Shown here in pieces: positions 54,903 to 64,000 of a DNA stretch of 64,000 nucleotides. The stretch covers positions 186,001 to 250,000 of the forward strand of contig CAWICQ010000009.1 of the NCBI GenBank assembly GCA_963834755.1, read 5' to 3'. Source of the DNA: Dokdonella_A sp963834755 (lineage in GTDB: Bacteria; Pseudomonadota; Gammaproteobacteria; Xanthomonadales; Rhodanobacteraceae). A program made the translations under genes and the position numbers. Numbering within the stretch: the first letter of the stretch is position 1; the number at the start of each line of letters is the position of its first letter. Below the pieces are notes generated by a model, which was not told the DNA's origin, did no database searches, and was given only the letters and a program-made list of their open reading frames with translations.

Positions 54903-56007
54903 ATGGATATCGGCTATTTCCTGAAGCTGATGACCGAGAAGGGCGCGTCGGACATGTTCCTGACGACGGGCGCGCCGGTGAACATCAAGGTCGAGGGCAA
55001 ACTCTATCCACTGGGCAATACCGGCCTGCCCGGCGGCATGGTCAAGAAAATCGCGTATTCGCTGATGGACGAAGGCCAGGTGCCGCAGTTCGAGAAGAAT
55101 CTCGAATTGAACATGGCCATCGCGGTCAAGGACGCCGGCCGTTTCCGCATCAACGTGTTCAAGCAGCGCGGCGAAGTCGGCATGGTGATCCGCGCGATCA
55201 AGAGCGAGATCCCGACCATCGAACAGCTGCGCCTGCCGGTGCTGTTCAAGAACGTCATCATGGAGCCGCGCGGCCTGATCCTGCTGGTCGGCGCGACCGG
55301 TTCCGGCAAGTCGACCACGCTGGCTTCGATGATCGATCACCGGAACGCGAATGTATCCGGCCATATCCTGACCATCGAAGATCCGATCGAATATCTGTAT
55401 CGCCACAAGAAATCGGTGGTCAATCAGCGCGAAGTCGGCCTCGACACGCACAGCTATCACGAGGCGCTTGAAGAACGCGATGCGCGAAGCGCCCGACGTG
55501 ATCCTGATCGGCGAGATCCGCGATTCGGACACGATGGAAGCCGCGATCGCGTTCTCCGAAACGGGTCATCTGTGCCTGGCGACGCTGCACTCGAACAACG
55601 CCGACCAGACCATCGAGCGCATCCTCAACTTCTTCCCCGAGTCGGCGCACAAGAACATCCTGATGAACGTTGCGCTGAACCTCAAAGCGGTGATCAGCCA
55701 ACGTCTGGTCATGGGCAAGGATGGTCATCGCCTGCCCGCCGTCGAAGTATTGATCAACACGCCGCACATCCGCGATCTGCTCCGGCGCGGCCAGATCCAC
55801 GAAGTCAAGGAAGCGATGGACCGCAGCCTGCAGGAAGGCATGCAGACGTTCGATCAATCGCTGTACGCGCTGTACAAGGTCGGCACGATCGAACTCGAGG
55901 AAGCGTTGAATCACGCCGACTCGCGCGATGGCCTCGCGCTCAAGATCCGCCTCGCCGAAGGCGCCGACTCGCCGATGCCTGAGGCATTCGAAGCCAACAA
56001 TTACTAG
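54903..56007 (+). CDS. pilU: Type IV pilus retraction ATPase PilU, one frameshift
   Basis: Hexameric ATPase that aids PilT in pilus retraction. Starts MDIGYFLKLMTEKGASDMFL; Walker A LVGATGSGKSTTLASMI near residue 130, Asp box ILTIEDPIEYLYRHKKSVV, Walker B PDVILIGEIRDSDTM, His box LCLATLHSNNADQTIERI. The C-terminal HEVKEAMDRSLQEGMQTFDQ matches PilU rather than PilT. Near 55471 GCGCTTGAAGAAC has one T too many; removing it joins HSYHEAL to KNAMREAPD. Repaired length 367. No pilT lies beside it in this window. Confidence 0.93.
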
Positions 56008-56042
56008 GCCTCTTCGACGCCGCGTTGCGGTTGTTTTCACTT

Positions 56043-56220
56043 CTCCCGTTTGCGGGAGACAAATCGGCAGGAATGCCGATTTGCACGGCGAAGCCGCCCG
56101 AAGGGCGAGGTGCATGGATGCACGGACTGCACTCGGCGCGTTGCGCCGGACGAGGGCGAGCCCGCAACAGCCTTCCCTCACCCGCGCCTTCGGCGCGGCC
56201 TCTCCCGAAAGCGGGAGAGG
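56043..56220. repeat. Mosaic of four short hairpin repeats downstream of pilU
   Basis: The 307-nt gap 56008-56314 holds CTCCCG / CGGGAG (56043-56058), AAATCGGCA / TGCCGATTT (56061-56082), CCGCGCC / GGCGCGG (56182-56198) and CCTCTCCCG / CGGGAGAGG (56199-56220). The outer two are the same CTCCCGC family as at 10078 and 23884, here as a pair about 140 nt apart. They may act together as the pilU terminator region; no T run follows. Confidence 0.75.
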
Positions 56221-56314
56221 CGAAATGCAGCCGTGATACGCGCGTCGAATCAACAGGCCGCCTCGTCGCCGCAGCCAGCGCGTAGACTCGGGCTTCCACG
56301 ATTTACGCCGACCG

Positions 56315-57904
56315 ATGAACCCAACGATTCCGCCCGGCTCGCGCCTCTATGGGCTCGACACGCCCGCGATCCAGCGCGTCGTAGCGACCGCACAGGCGCT
56401 CGAAGCGGGCCGACTCGACGAAGCCTCACAGCACATCGCCGGCGTCGTCGCGCGCTATCCGCAGCATGCCGAAATCCTGCGTCTTGTTGCCGGCATCGAG
56501 AGCCAGCGCGGCCATCATGCCGAAGCGATGGCGGCGATCCGTCGCGCCGCCGAGCAACGCCCGCGCGATGCGCTCTACCAGAACACGCTCGGCACGGTGC
56601 TCGCGGAAGCCGGCGAATACGACGAAGCGATTGCCGCGCTGCGCCGCTGCTGCGAGCTGCAACCCGACCTTTCGATCGCCTGGTACAACCTCGGCGTACT
56701 GCTGACGCGCTGTGTGCGTCACGGCGAGGCCATCGTCGCGCTCGAACACGCCGTCAAGCTGGCGCCCGATCACGTCGCCGCGCGCGCGCTGCTCGCCGAC
56801 ATGCTGCGCGTGAGCAATCGCGCGCAAGCCGCCGCCGCGGAGTACCGCCGCATCATCGCCGAGCAACCGTACGCCGGCATGGCGTGGTGGGGACTCGCCG
56901 ATCTCAAGACGACGAAGTTCGACGCTGCGGATATTGATCGCCTGCGCGCGGCGCTCGCCGACCGACGCGCGAGCGAAGATGATCTGATCGCACTCGGTTT
57001 CGCGCTCGCCAAGGCGCTCGACGATCACGGCCGTTGCGTCGAATCGCTTGCCGCGCTCGAGCAAGCGAATGCGATCGCGCGGCGCCGCAAGCAGTGGGAC
57101 GCGAACGCTTTCTCCGCCGGCATCAGCGAAATCCATGCGACGTTTACGCCGCCGCCGGCGAGCTCTCCGGAACCGCTGGGCGCCGGCGTGATTTTCATCG
57201 TGAGCCTGCCGCGCTCGGGATCGACGCTGATCGAGCAGATCCTCGCCTCGCACTCTGCGGTCGAAGGCGCCGGCGAACTGCCGGATCTGCCGCTGGTGCT
57301 CGCCGAAGAAGCGCGACGCCGCGGCGCGCCGTTTCCAAGATGGGGCGGCGCGATGCGACCGGACGACTGGCGGCGTCTCGGCCAACGTTATCTGGCCCGC
57401 ACGTCGCATTGGTCCGAACGCCGGGCCCTGTTCACCGACAAGCTGCCCAACAACTGGTACTACATCGACGCGATCCGCGCGATGCTTCCCGGCGCGCGGA
57501 TCGTCGGCGTGCGCCGCGATCCGATCGAGACGTGCTTCTCGTGCTATCGCCAGTTTCTCTACAACAACGAATATCAGCGCACGTTTGGCGATCTCGCCGG
57601 CTTCTGGCACGACTTCGATCGGAGCCTCAAACGGGCGCTCGCGCAATACGCGACGCACGTGCGCGAGAGCGTGTACGAAGATCTGCTGGCCGATCCGGAG
57701 CGTCACATCCGCGGATTGCTCGAATTCTGCGGACTTCCTTTCGAGGCCGCTTGCCTCGAATTCCATCGCACCGAACGCGACGTGCGCTCGCCGAGCGCGA
57801 TGCAGGTGCGCGAACCGCTGCGTCGCGACACGGCACGCGCGGCGCGCTATGGCGCCCTGCTCGATCCACTGCGCCAAGCGCTGGCAAGGTACAATTCGGC
57901 GTAG
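56315..57904 (+). CDS. TPR-repeat sulfotransferase, first of three
   Basis: 529 residues: about six TPR units (residues 20-220; AWYNLGVLLTRCVRHGEAIV) followed by a sulfotransferase domain with the 5'-phosphosulfate loop FIVSLPRSGSTLIEQIL near residue 292 and the 3'-phosphate segment GVRRDPIETCFSCYRQF near 395. No signal peptide. This TPR-sulfotransferase type is related to tyrosylprotein sulfotransferases; the acceptor is unknown. The next sulfotransferase gene starts 20 nt downstream, and a TonB-receptor gene lies beyond the third copy. Confidence 0.9.
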   Translation: MNPTIPPGSRLYGLDTPAIQRVVATAQALEAGRLDEASQHIAGVVARYPQHAEILRLVAGIESQRGHHAEAMAAIRRAAEQRPRDALYQNTLGTVLAEAGEYDEAIAALRRCCELQPDLSIAWYNLGVLLTRCVRHGEAIVALEHAVKLAPDHVAARALLADMLRVSNRAQAAAAEYRRIIAEQPYAGMAWWGLADLKTTKFDAADIDRLRAALADRRASEDDLIALGFALAKALDDHGRCVESLAALEQANAIARRRKQWDANAFSAGISEIHATFTPPPASSPEPLGAGVIFIVSLPRSGSTLIEQILASHSAVEGAGELPDLPLVLAEEARRRGAPFPRWGGAMRPDDWRRLGQRYLARTSHWSERRALFTDKLPNNWYYIDAIRAMLPGARIVGVRRDPIETCFSCYRQFLYNNEYQRTFGDLAGFWHDFDRSLKRALAQYATHVRESVYEDLLADPERHIRGLLEFCGLPFEAACLEFHRTERDVRSPSAMQVREPLRRDTARAARYGALLDPLRQALARYNSA

Positions 57905-57923
57905 CCGAAAACTCCTCAAGCGC

Positions 57924-59474
57924 ATGACAGAACGTGCCGAAAGGCTCTGGAAAAGAGCCGAGCGTTATCTCAACGAGAACCAGATCGCCGCCGCCCGCGT
58001 GACGCTCGAATCTCTCGCGCAGGAAGCGCCCCAGAACATCGATGTGCATCTGATCCTCGGCGGCATCGCCTGGGACGAAGACCGCGTGCGCGACGCGACG
58101 CGCCATGCGCTCGATGCGGCGAAAATGCTGCCGGACGACGAGTTCCTGATCGGCGATATCGTCTCGGCGCTGCTGCAGGCTGGCGAAACCGTTGCCGCGC
58201 GCCGTGCGCTCGACCATCCGGTATTCAAGCGCACGCGCGAGGTGCCGGCGCTCGCGCGCGCCGCGAGTTTCCGTTACAAGCTCGCCGAACACTCCGAGGC
58301 GCTGGCCCTGCTCGATCGCGCGAAGACGCTGGGCGCCGACGGCGCCGAATTCCGTTTCTCGCGCGGCATGCAGCTTGTTTTCAATGGACGCATGAAAGAA
58401 GCCGAGGCGGAGCTCGACGCGTGTCTGCGCATGCCCAACGCGCCCGCGCGCGCGACACTGGAGCTCGCACGGCTGCACAAGCAGACGCCGCAGCGCAATC
58501 ATCTGGATGATCTCGCGCGGCGTGCCAAGTCCGTTGCGGACGGTAGCGAAGAGCATGCCGCGATCGAATTCGCGCGCTACAAGGAGCTCGAAGATCTCGG
58601 CCGCTACGACGAGGCCTGGGACGCACTCGCGCACGCCAACGCGATGATGTACGCGCGTCATGCGCACGATCCGGCGGTTTCGCGGCGTCTGTTCGAAAAC
58701 CTCATTGCCGCCACCACGCCCGAGTTCCTCAAGCCCGCAAATGTCGTGCACGAAGGACCGCAGCCGATCTTCATCATCGGCATGCCGCGTTCGGGCACGA
58801 CGGTCGTCGATCGTCTGCTCGGCAATCATCCCGACGTGACGCTCGCCGGCGAACTCGACGATTTCGCCTTGCAGCTGCGCTGGGCTGCGAATCATCAATC
58901 GACGCTCGATGACATCGTGCTGGAGCGACTGCCGCGCATCGACTACGCCGAGCTCGGTCGGCGCTATCTCGATCAAACCCAATGGCGCGCGCTGGGCAAA
59001 CCGTTCTTCACCGACAAGCTGCCGCGCAACTGGATGGTCGCCGGACTCATCGCCAAAGCTTTGCCGCAGGCGCGCATCCTGCATCTCGTCCGCGATCCGA
59101 TGGCGGTGTGTTTTTCGAATTTCCGCGTGATGTTCGCCGACGCGTTCGCGCACATCTACGATCTCGACGCGCTGGCCTCGCATTACCTGGAATATCGTCG
59201 TGTGCTCGAGCATTGGCACGCGGCGATGCCGGGTCGCATTCTCGATGTCGTCTACAGCGATCTCGTGCAGCAGCCGGAAGCCACGATGCGCCGCGTCGTG
59301 GATTTCTGCGGGCTTGATTGGGATCCGGCGTGCGTCGATCTGACGCGCAACGAATCGGCGGTCGCCACGCTCAGCACCGCGCAGGTGCGCGAGCCGATTC
59401 ACGCGCGCGCGCTGGAGGAATGGCGGCATTACGAGACGCAGCTCGCGCCGCTGAAGCGCGCGCTCGGAGTCTAG
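57924..59474 (+). CDS. TPR-repeat sulfotransferase, second of three
   Basis: 516 residues from ATG 57924 (MTERAERLWKRAERYLN). N-terminal TPR-like helices (1-230; YKLAEHSEALALLDRAKTLG) and a C-terminal sulfotransferase domain: FIIGMPRSGTTVVDRLLG near residue 281, DKLPRNWMVAGLIAKALP, and ILHLVRDPMAVCFSNFR near 388. It forms an apparent two-gene operon with the copy before it and converges on the third copy. The two are paralogues of similar build but differ through most of their length. Confidence 0.9.
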   Translation: MTERAERLWKRAERYLNENQIAAARVTLESLAQEAPQNIDVHLILGGIAWDEDRVRDATRHALDAAKMLPDDEFLIGDIVSALLQAGETVAARRALDHPVFKRTREVPALARAASFRYKLAEHSEALALLDRAKTLGADGAEFRFSRGMQLVFNGRMKEAEAELDACLRMPNAPARATLELARLHKQTPQRNHLDDLARRAKSVADGSEEHAAIEFARYKELEDLGRYDEAWDALAHANAMMYARHAHDPAVSRRLFENLIAATTPEFLKPANVVHEGPQPIFIIGMPRSGTTVVDRLLGNHPDVTLAGELDDFALQLRWAANHQSTLDDIVLERLPRIDYAELGRRYLDQTQWRALGKPFFTDKLPRNWMVAGLIAKALPQARILHLVRDPMAVCFSNFRVMFADAFAHIYDLDALASHYLEYRRVLEHWHAAMPGRILDVVYSDLVQQPEATMRRVVDFCGLDWDPACVDLTRNESAVATLSTAQVREPIHARALEEWRHYETQLAPLKRALGV

Positions 59475-59588
59475 CGCGCTCGAAGTCGAGCGAATCGTCG
59501 CGTGCAGCGAACTTCAGCTGTTCGGTTTCAGCGGCGTCGCCTGTCGGACGAGTCGGATCGCCATGCTGAGCGCGGAAACGCCGCGAAA

Positions 59589-61406
59589 TCAGGCCTCGTA
59601 ATTCCAGCGCTTCAGCATGGGTTCGAGAATCGGCAGCACGTCGTCGAAATATTTCCTGTAACGGTGCCAGCGGTTGATGCCCTTGGTATTCACCGGCTCG
59701 ATCACCTGGCTGTAGCTTGGCGTGCCGATGTAACCCTTTTCGCGCGCGTGCTGATCGAAGCGAAGCATCGGCGAGGCATCGCCAAGATCGAGGAAATCGG
59801 CCATGCGCTGCGCCTGCTGCGTCGTATCGACGACCAGATCCTCGTAGCGCGACACCAGCACGTTCGGCTTGAACACCTCGACGTGATGCAGCCACGAGTC
59901 GAAGATCGCAACGTAGGCCTTCGCAAGCCGTTCCAGGCTCGCGCTCGCCGAAAGCAGGATGCTGGAGCGGAAATTCTGCATGTAGCAACTCAGCAGCACA
60001 TCGCACGGGTGGCGGATCGCCAAAATGTACTTCGCGTTCGGAAACAGCCGATGGATGAACGGCAGCCACGGCATGTTCAGCGGATTCTTGTCGACCAGCT
60101 GCGCGTCCCAGCGTCGCGTTATCTTTTCGGCCACCAGCATCAGGTACTGCTTGCGCAATTCGTCGACGTCGTACTGACGCAGCACGTCGAGGCTGCCGAG
60201 AATGCGCGAATCGTGGCGGCGCAACGTGTCGGCAAGCCGGTTGAAGAACGGGTTTTCGTCCATCGACTGCAGGCCCGGATGCGCGTCGAGCATCTGCTCG
60301 AGCAGCGTCGTGCCCGAGCGCGGAAAGCCGACGATGAACAACGGTGAATGGCGTGCATCGGGCGCCGTGAATTTCGGCCAGTTGCGGTAGTCCTCGGCGG
60401 ATACTTCCGGCAGCGCGAGCGGGCCTTCCGGATCGGCCTCCGCGCGCTCCGGCGCGACGCGTTTCAAATCCTCGACCTTGATCGCGTGTGCGCTCGCGAG
60501 CGCCTGCATCGCGCGATCGGTTTCGCCGAGTTTGTCGTAGACCTTGGCGAGCTCGAAGTAGTGCGATGCGTCCTCGGGATGACGCGGGCCTGCGCTTTCC
60601 ATCAGCGCGCGCGCTTCGCCAAGATGGCCACGGCGCGCGGCAAGCCCGCCGCGCACCTGATCCACGGCAATGCGCCGGTCGTCGCTGGATACAAGGCCTG
60701 CGGCGACGGTGGCGTCAAGAAGGGTCTCGATGTCGTCGACCCGGTTCATGCGCTCGTAGACACCGGCAAGGCGGAGTCGCGCTTCGAAATTGTCCGGCGC
60801 CGTTTGCACCAGATCTTCGAGCAATATCTGGCTGGCGGGGCCGTCGCTCAGCAGCAGCAGATTGTTGGCAAGCTCGAGCTGCAAACTCGGATCGTTGAGC
60901 GGCATCCATTGCCGCCACGGCTTGAGCAACGCCTCGGCGCGGTCGAAATCCTGGCAGCGGGCGCAGGCGGTGGCCGCGTGGATGCGGACGAGCGGCTCAT
61001 TCGGATCGCGCTCGATCGCGTCGAGCAGCTTCTCGCGCGCAGCGAGGAAGTCGCCGCGCTGCAGGAGCATCAGACCGAGATTGAGTTGCGGAGCGGGATT
61101 GCGCGGGTCGAGCCGAATCGATTCTTGGAAGGCGCGCTCGGCTTCGTCGGCGAAGCCCGCTTCGTTCAGAATCGTCGCGTAATTCGACCAGTGCGTGCTG
61201 CTCGCCGGCACGAGCTCGGTGAGCTTGCGGTACGCCTGCAGCGCATCTTCGCGTCGGCCCTGGTGCTGAAGACTGACCGCGAGGAAGAACCAGGCGTCCT
61301 CGCGCTCCGGCTGTTCTGCGAGCACCGCACGCGACAGCTGCTCGACGCGTGGAAGGTCGCCCATGCGCATCGCGGTGGAAAGGGCGTCGGTTGGAATGGC
61401 ATTCAT
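59589..61406 (-). CDS. TPR-repeat sulfotransferase, third of three
   Basis: 605 residues from ATG 61406 (MNAIPTDALSTAMRMGDLPR); a TTG 15 nt upstream is less likely. At least seven TPR units (residues 10-320; WSNYATILNEAGFADEAERA) precede the sulfotransferase domain with LFIVGFPRSGTTLLEQML near residue 353, DKNPLNMPWLPFIHRLFP and YILAIRHPCDVLLSCYMQNF near 455. It is the longest of the three and lies downstream of the TonB-receptor gene on the same strand, with a terminator between. Confidence 0.9.
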   Translation of the reverse strand: MNAIPTDALSTAMRMGDLPRVEQLSRAVLAEQPEREDAWFFLAVSLQHQGRREDALQAYRKLTELVPASSTHWSNYATILNEAGFADEAERAFQESIRLDPRNPAPQLNLGLMLLQRGDFLAAREKLLDAIERDPNEPLVRIHAATACARCQDFDRAEALLKPWRQWMPLNDPSLQLELANNLLLLSDGPASQILLEDLVQTAPDNFEARLRLAGVYERMNRVDDIETLLDATVAAGLVSSDDRRIAVDQVRGGLAARRGHLGEARALMESAGPRHPEDASHYFELAKVYDKLGETDRAMQALASAHAIKVEDLKRVAPERAEADPEGPLALPEVSAEDYRNWPKFTAPDARHSPLFIVGFPRSGTTLLEQMLDAHPGLQSMDENPFFNRLADTLRRHDSRILGSLDVLRQYDVDELRKQYLMLVAEKITRRWDAQLVDKNPLNMPWLPFIHRLFPNAKYILAIRHPCDVLLSCYMQNFRSSILLSASASLERLAKAYVAIFDSWLHHVEVFKPNVLVSRYEDLVVDTTQQAQRMADFLDLGDASPMLRFDQHAREKGYIGTPSYSQVIEPVNTKGINRWHRYRKYFDDVLPILEPMLKRWNYEA

Positions 61407-61473
61407 CAGCGCAGAACGCAAGCAGTGAAAACGAATCGGCAGGACGGCGAAGACGCGAGATCCGCCTCACGTC

Positions 61474-61513
61474 CAAAAAAGAAAAGGGCCGCGCGGAAAC
61501 CCGCGCGGCCCTT
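61474..61513 (-). terminator. Rho-independent terminator of the TonB-receptor gene
   Basis: AAGGGCCGCGCGG (61484-61496) pairs perfectly with CCGCGCGGCCCTT (61501-61513) over a 4-nt loop. On the minus strand the stem is followed by a T-rich tract (61474-61483). It lies 22 nt after the receptor stop codon, and would separate the receptor transcript from the sulfotransferase gene. Confidence 0.9.
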
Positions 61514-61534
61514 GAAGGGTACCAAAAACCCGTC

Positions 61535-64000
61535 TTAGAACTTGACCGTCACGCGACCCCAGTAGTAGCGGCCCATCAGATCGAAGTCCGAAGGATCGGT
61601 GTTCGCATTCAAGGTGTTGTTCGCGAACAGGAACGGCGGCTGCTTGTCGGAAACGTTGTTGACGCCGATGTCGAAGCGGGTGTTCCACGCTTCCAGGTTG
61701 TAACCAAACTGGATGTCGTTGTACACCGTCGCGCCGTACTTGATCACGTAACCGTGCAGCGTGCAGTAGTCGCCGTAATAGCACGTACCGGCCGGGAACA
61801 CGTCCTGCGAAGCGGCCTGCGAGCCCATCTGGAAGCGGCCGATGTAACGCATGCGCCACGACGCATCGAAATTCCCCAGCTGCCAGTTGACTGCGCTCTG
61901 CGCTCTCCAGCGCGGGAACAGGCACACGCCGCCGCCCGCACCGGGGCATCCTGCCGCCTGCGCCGAGCCGAAGGTCATGAAGTGACCGGCGTAGTGGTAG
62001 ACGGAGTTCGCGTCCGTCCCGGGCGCCGTCGAGATGTCGTACTTCTCGAGGTAGGTCGCGTTCACGTTGATGCTGAAGCGGCCGAACGAGAACTCGGGCA
62101 AGCGATAGTTCGCCGCGAAGTCAACGCCCTTGACATCGACGCGGCCGAGGTTACCCGTCGGCTCGTTGATGAACTGCCACTGGCCCTGGTTGACGCCGCT
62201 CGAATAGCGATGGATCAGCGGGCAATAGGCCAGCTGCCCCGCGGAGCAAAGATCAACCACGCTCTGCGCACCAATCGCGGTGATGTTGTTGTTGAGGTAC
62301 AGGCGCCAGTAGTCCGCGCTGACCGAGAGACCCTCGATGAAGTGCGGGTCATACACGATGCCCCAGTCGAACGACTTGCCGAATTCCGGTCCGAGCGGGA
62401 AGCCCGCAAATTGCGAACCCGATGCGATACCCGAGCTCTGCAGGTTCGAGGCGACATCGCTGTTGACGAAGCTGCCGTCGGTCGGCACGTTGACGCAGGC
62501 CGGATTGACCGGATTGCCGGTGTAGTGATTGCAGGGATCGCTGGACAGTCTCGGCGCATCGCTGGCGGCCGACGCGAAGAGGTCGGCCACCGTTGGCGCG
62601 CGGAACACCTCGGACACCGTTCCGCGCAGCAACAGGTCTTCGATCGGACGCCATTCCAGCGCGATCTTCGAGTTGGTCGTGTTGCCGAACGTGTTGTACT
62701 TCGAATAGCGTTCGCCGACGGTCAGGTTCAACGCGTGGATGAACGGAATGTCCTTGAGGATCGGCACGAACAATTCCGCGTACACGTCCTTCACGTTGTA
62801 ACCGCCCTGCAGCGCCGATCCGCACTGGCTGCCCAGCACGCACTGGCCGGTCGCCGGGTTGATCAGGAGCGAGGTGTCGACGATCGAGTGCGTGTATTCC
62901 TTGCGGTACGACGCACCGACCGCGAGCTGCATGGTGCCGGCCGGGAGCTCGAACAGGCCACCGTTCAAGTCACCGCGCCACACCTTCTCCTGCGTGAAGA
63001 AGTTGCTGCTCGCGGGTGAGCCGAGTTGCTGCAAAACGGCGATCGTGTTCGGATCGTTGAGGTCGAAAATGTTGATCGGTGTACAGCCGCGGACGACAGC
63101 GCCGGGCGCGCCGCAGAGCACGGTATTGACCGGGCCATTGGCGGGATCGGTGTTGTAGAACGACGGACCCGTGGCCTTGTTGACCTCGGTGAGATTGGGC
63201 AGACCGGACGTCTGGGTCTGCTGGCTCACATGGCCGTAGTCCATGCCGACGTCCCAGTTCCACTGCTGGTCGTTCCAAACGCCGAACGAGCCCTTGAATC
63301 CCGTGGAAACCTGATCGACGGACGTACCGAACGCGCCGCGACGATTGCCCAGTGTCACCAGGCGCATGCCGGCGGCGCTTGCGCCCGAGCGGTAATCGAC
63401 GCCGAACGGGTTGTAGTAGCTGTCCGCCGAAATCTGCAGACCACCGGACGTGGTCAGCGGATCGGGCGCCAGCTGGAACGCCGACGAGGTCTTGTTGTGC
63501 ATGACCGACGCATACACTTCGACGTTGTCGGTCAGCTTGTAGTTGCCGTTCAAGAACAGGCCGGTGCGTTCCTGTGGCGTCAGGACCAGGTTCACCGTCG
63601 CGTAGTTGTACTTGTCGCTGGGACCGGCTGACGTCGGGTTGTTGCGATAGCAATGGTAGTCGGTCGCAACGTTCTGTCCGGTCGTGCCGGGATTGCGCGC
63701 CAGGTACGAGCACGGATACATGTCGCGGAACGCGGCAGGCGTCTGGAAATGGCCGAATGCCGAGGACGTCGAACCACCGATCGAACCCGTGGGTACCTGC
63801 TGTCCGTAGGCGATGCCATACGGCGAGAGGCCGTTGGTGCCGTACAGCGAGACCGAGTTCTTCGAGAAATCGCGATGACCCGCCAGGACCTGCTTGACCG
63901 TGTTGTAGCTGATGCCGGCCATGATCGAGCCCTTGTCGGACGTCTGGCCGAACGTGAACTGGTAACCCTGGCTTTCGCCGTCATCCTTGTCCGAGATGCC
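61535..64000 (-). CDS. TonB-dependent outer-membrane receptor, 5' end outside window
   Basis: Outer-membrane beta-barrel transporter driven by TonB. 821 residues are visible without the plug start. Barrel repeats ending in aromatic residues occur throughout (LNLTVGERYSKYNTFG, KIALEWRPIEDLLLRGTVSE, VFRAPTVADLFA) and the protein ends MGRYYWGRVTVKF with the C-terminal Phe used by the BAM complex. The sequence type, with frequent NPFGVDYRSG and DP[CS]N loops, is the large oar-like/TBDR class with many paralogues in Xanthomonadales. Substrate unknown; sulfotransferase genes follow. Confidence 0.93.
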   Translation of the reverse strand, partial: GISDKDDGESQGYQFTFGQTSDKGSIMAGISYNTVKQVLAGHRDFSKNSVSLYGTNGLSPYGIAYGQQVPTGSIGGSTSSAFGHFQTPAAFRDMYPCSYLARNPGTTGQNVATDYHCYRNNPTSAGPSDKYNYATVNLVLTPQERTGLFLNGNYKLTDNVEVYASVMHNKTSSAFQLAPDPLTTSGGLQISADSYYNPFGVDYRSGASAAGMRLVTLGNRRGAFGTSVDQVSTGFKGSFGVWNDQQWNWDVGMDYGHVSQQTQTSGLPNLTEVNKATGPSFYNTDPANGPVNTVLCGAPGAVVRGCTPINIFDLNDPNTIAVLQQLGSPASSNFFTQEKVWRGDLNGGLFELPAGTMQLAVGASYRKEYTHSIVDTSLLINPATGQCVLGSQCGSALQGGYNVKDVYAELFVPILKDIPFIHALNLTVGERYSKYNTFGNTTNSKIALEWRPIEDLLLRGTVSEVFRAPTVADLFASAASDAPRLSSDPCNHYTGNPVNPACVNVPTDGSFVNSDVASNLQSSGIASGSQFAGFPLGPEFGKSFDWGIVYDPHFIEGLSVSADYWRLYLNNNITAIGAQSVVDLCSAGQLAYCPLIHRYSSGVNQGQWQFINEPTGNLGRVDVKGVDFAANYRLPEFSFGRFSINVNATYLEKYDISTAPGTDANSVYHYAGHFMTFGSAQAAGCPGAGGGVCLFPRWRAQSAVNWQLGNFDASWRMRYIGRFQMGSQAASQDVFPAGTCYYGDYCTLHGYVIKYGATVYNDIQFGYNLEAWNTRFDIGVNNVSDKQPPFLFANNTLNANTDPSDFDLMGRYYWGRVTVKF

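Overview
The window looks like chromosomal DNA of a high-GC gammaproteobacterium of the order Xanthomonadales (Lysobacterales), most like a Rhodanobacteraceae-type member. The reasons are: a type II secretion operon that starts with gspE and runs E-F-G-H-I-J-K-L as in Xanthomonas xps clusters; the conserved block lptG-lptF / pepA-holC-valS; a CDP-alcohol-type phosphatidylserine synthase; holD next to rimI; paired cystathionine genes; and TonB-receptor and sulfotransferase genes. No rRNA, tRNA, CRISPR array or prophage was seen.

Layout. 1-7683 (minus): gspE to gspL, cut at the left edge. 7865-12477 (minus): a membrane protein coupled to purL. 12695-15501 (minus): two dsbC paralogues and xerD. 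15605-16039: an RDD membrane protein. 16073-18375 (minus) lptF-lptG, divergent from 18526-23837 pepA, a small membrane protein, holC and valS. 23917-31496 (minus): one long run, pssA, a GAF/PP2C/ATPase regulator, a 47-codon ORF, a STAS protein, MlaE/MlaF/MlaD-like ABC importer parts, an auxiliary lipoprotein, holD, rimI. 31500-31785: a nested inverted-repeat element. 31939-37869: two DUF4124 proteins, proS, a hypothetical protein, acetoacetyl-CoA synthetase. 37966-48500: a cell-surface glycosylation region with membrane glycosyltransferase-like proteins, an EmrE-like protein, two sugar-modifying enzymes and a polyprenyl-type GT2. 48504-52860 (minus): metB-like gene, methyltransferase, cbs, ydcH. 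53400-54682 (minus): OmpA-like protein and DUF4398 lipoprotein, divergent from pilU. 56315-61406: three TPR-sulfotransferases. 61535-64000 (minus): a TonB-dependent receptor cut at the right edge.

Two features run through the whole window. First, about fifteen apparent frameshifts interrupt otherwise intact genes, including essential ones (valS). Every one restores the frame if a single extra base is removed, which points to insertion errors in the sequence rather than gene decay. Second, several families of short repeats occur: arrays of GGGAAT/ATTCCC units usually in inverted pairs about 50 nt apart, CTCTCCCGC-GCGGGAGAG hairpins, and GTCATTCCGGC-type repeats. Copies of the first two lie in frame inside purL.

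The most interesting gene groups are the phospho-switch regulator genes embedded between phospholipid synthesis and an Mla-type lipid transporter, the TPR-sulfotransferase/TonB-receptor group, and the dideoxysugar glycosylation cluster.
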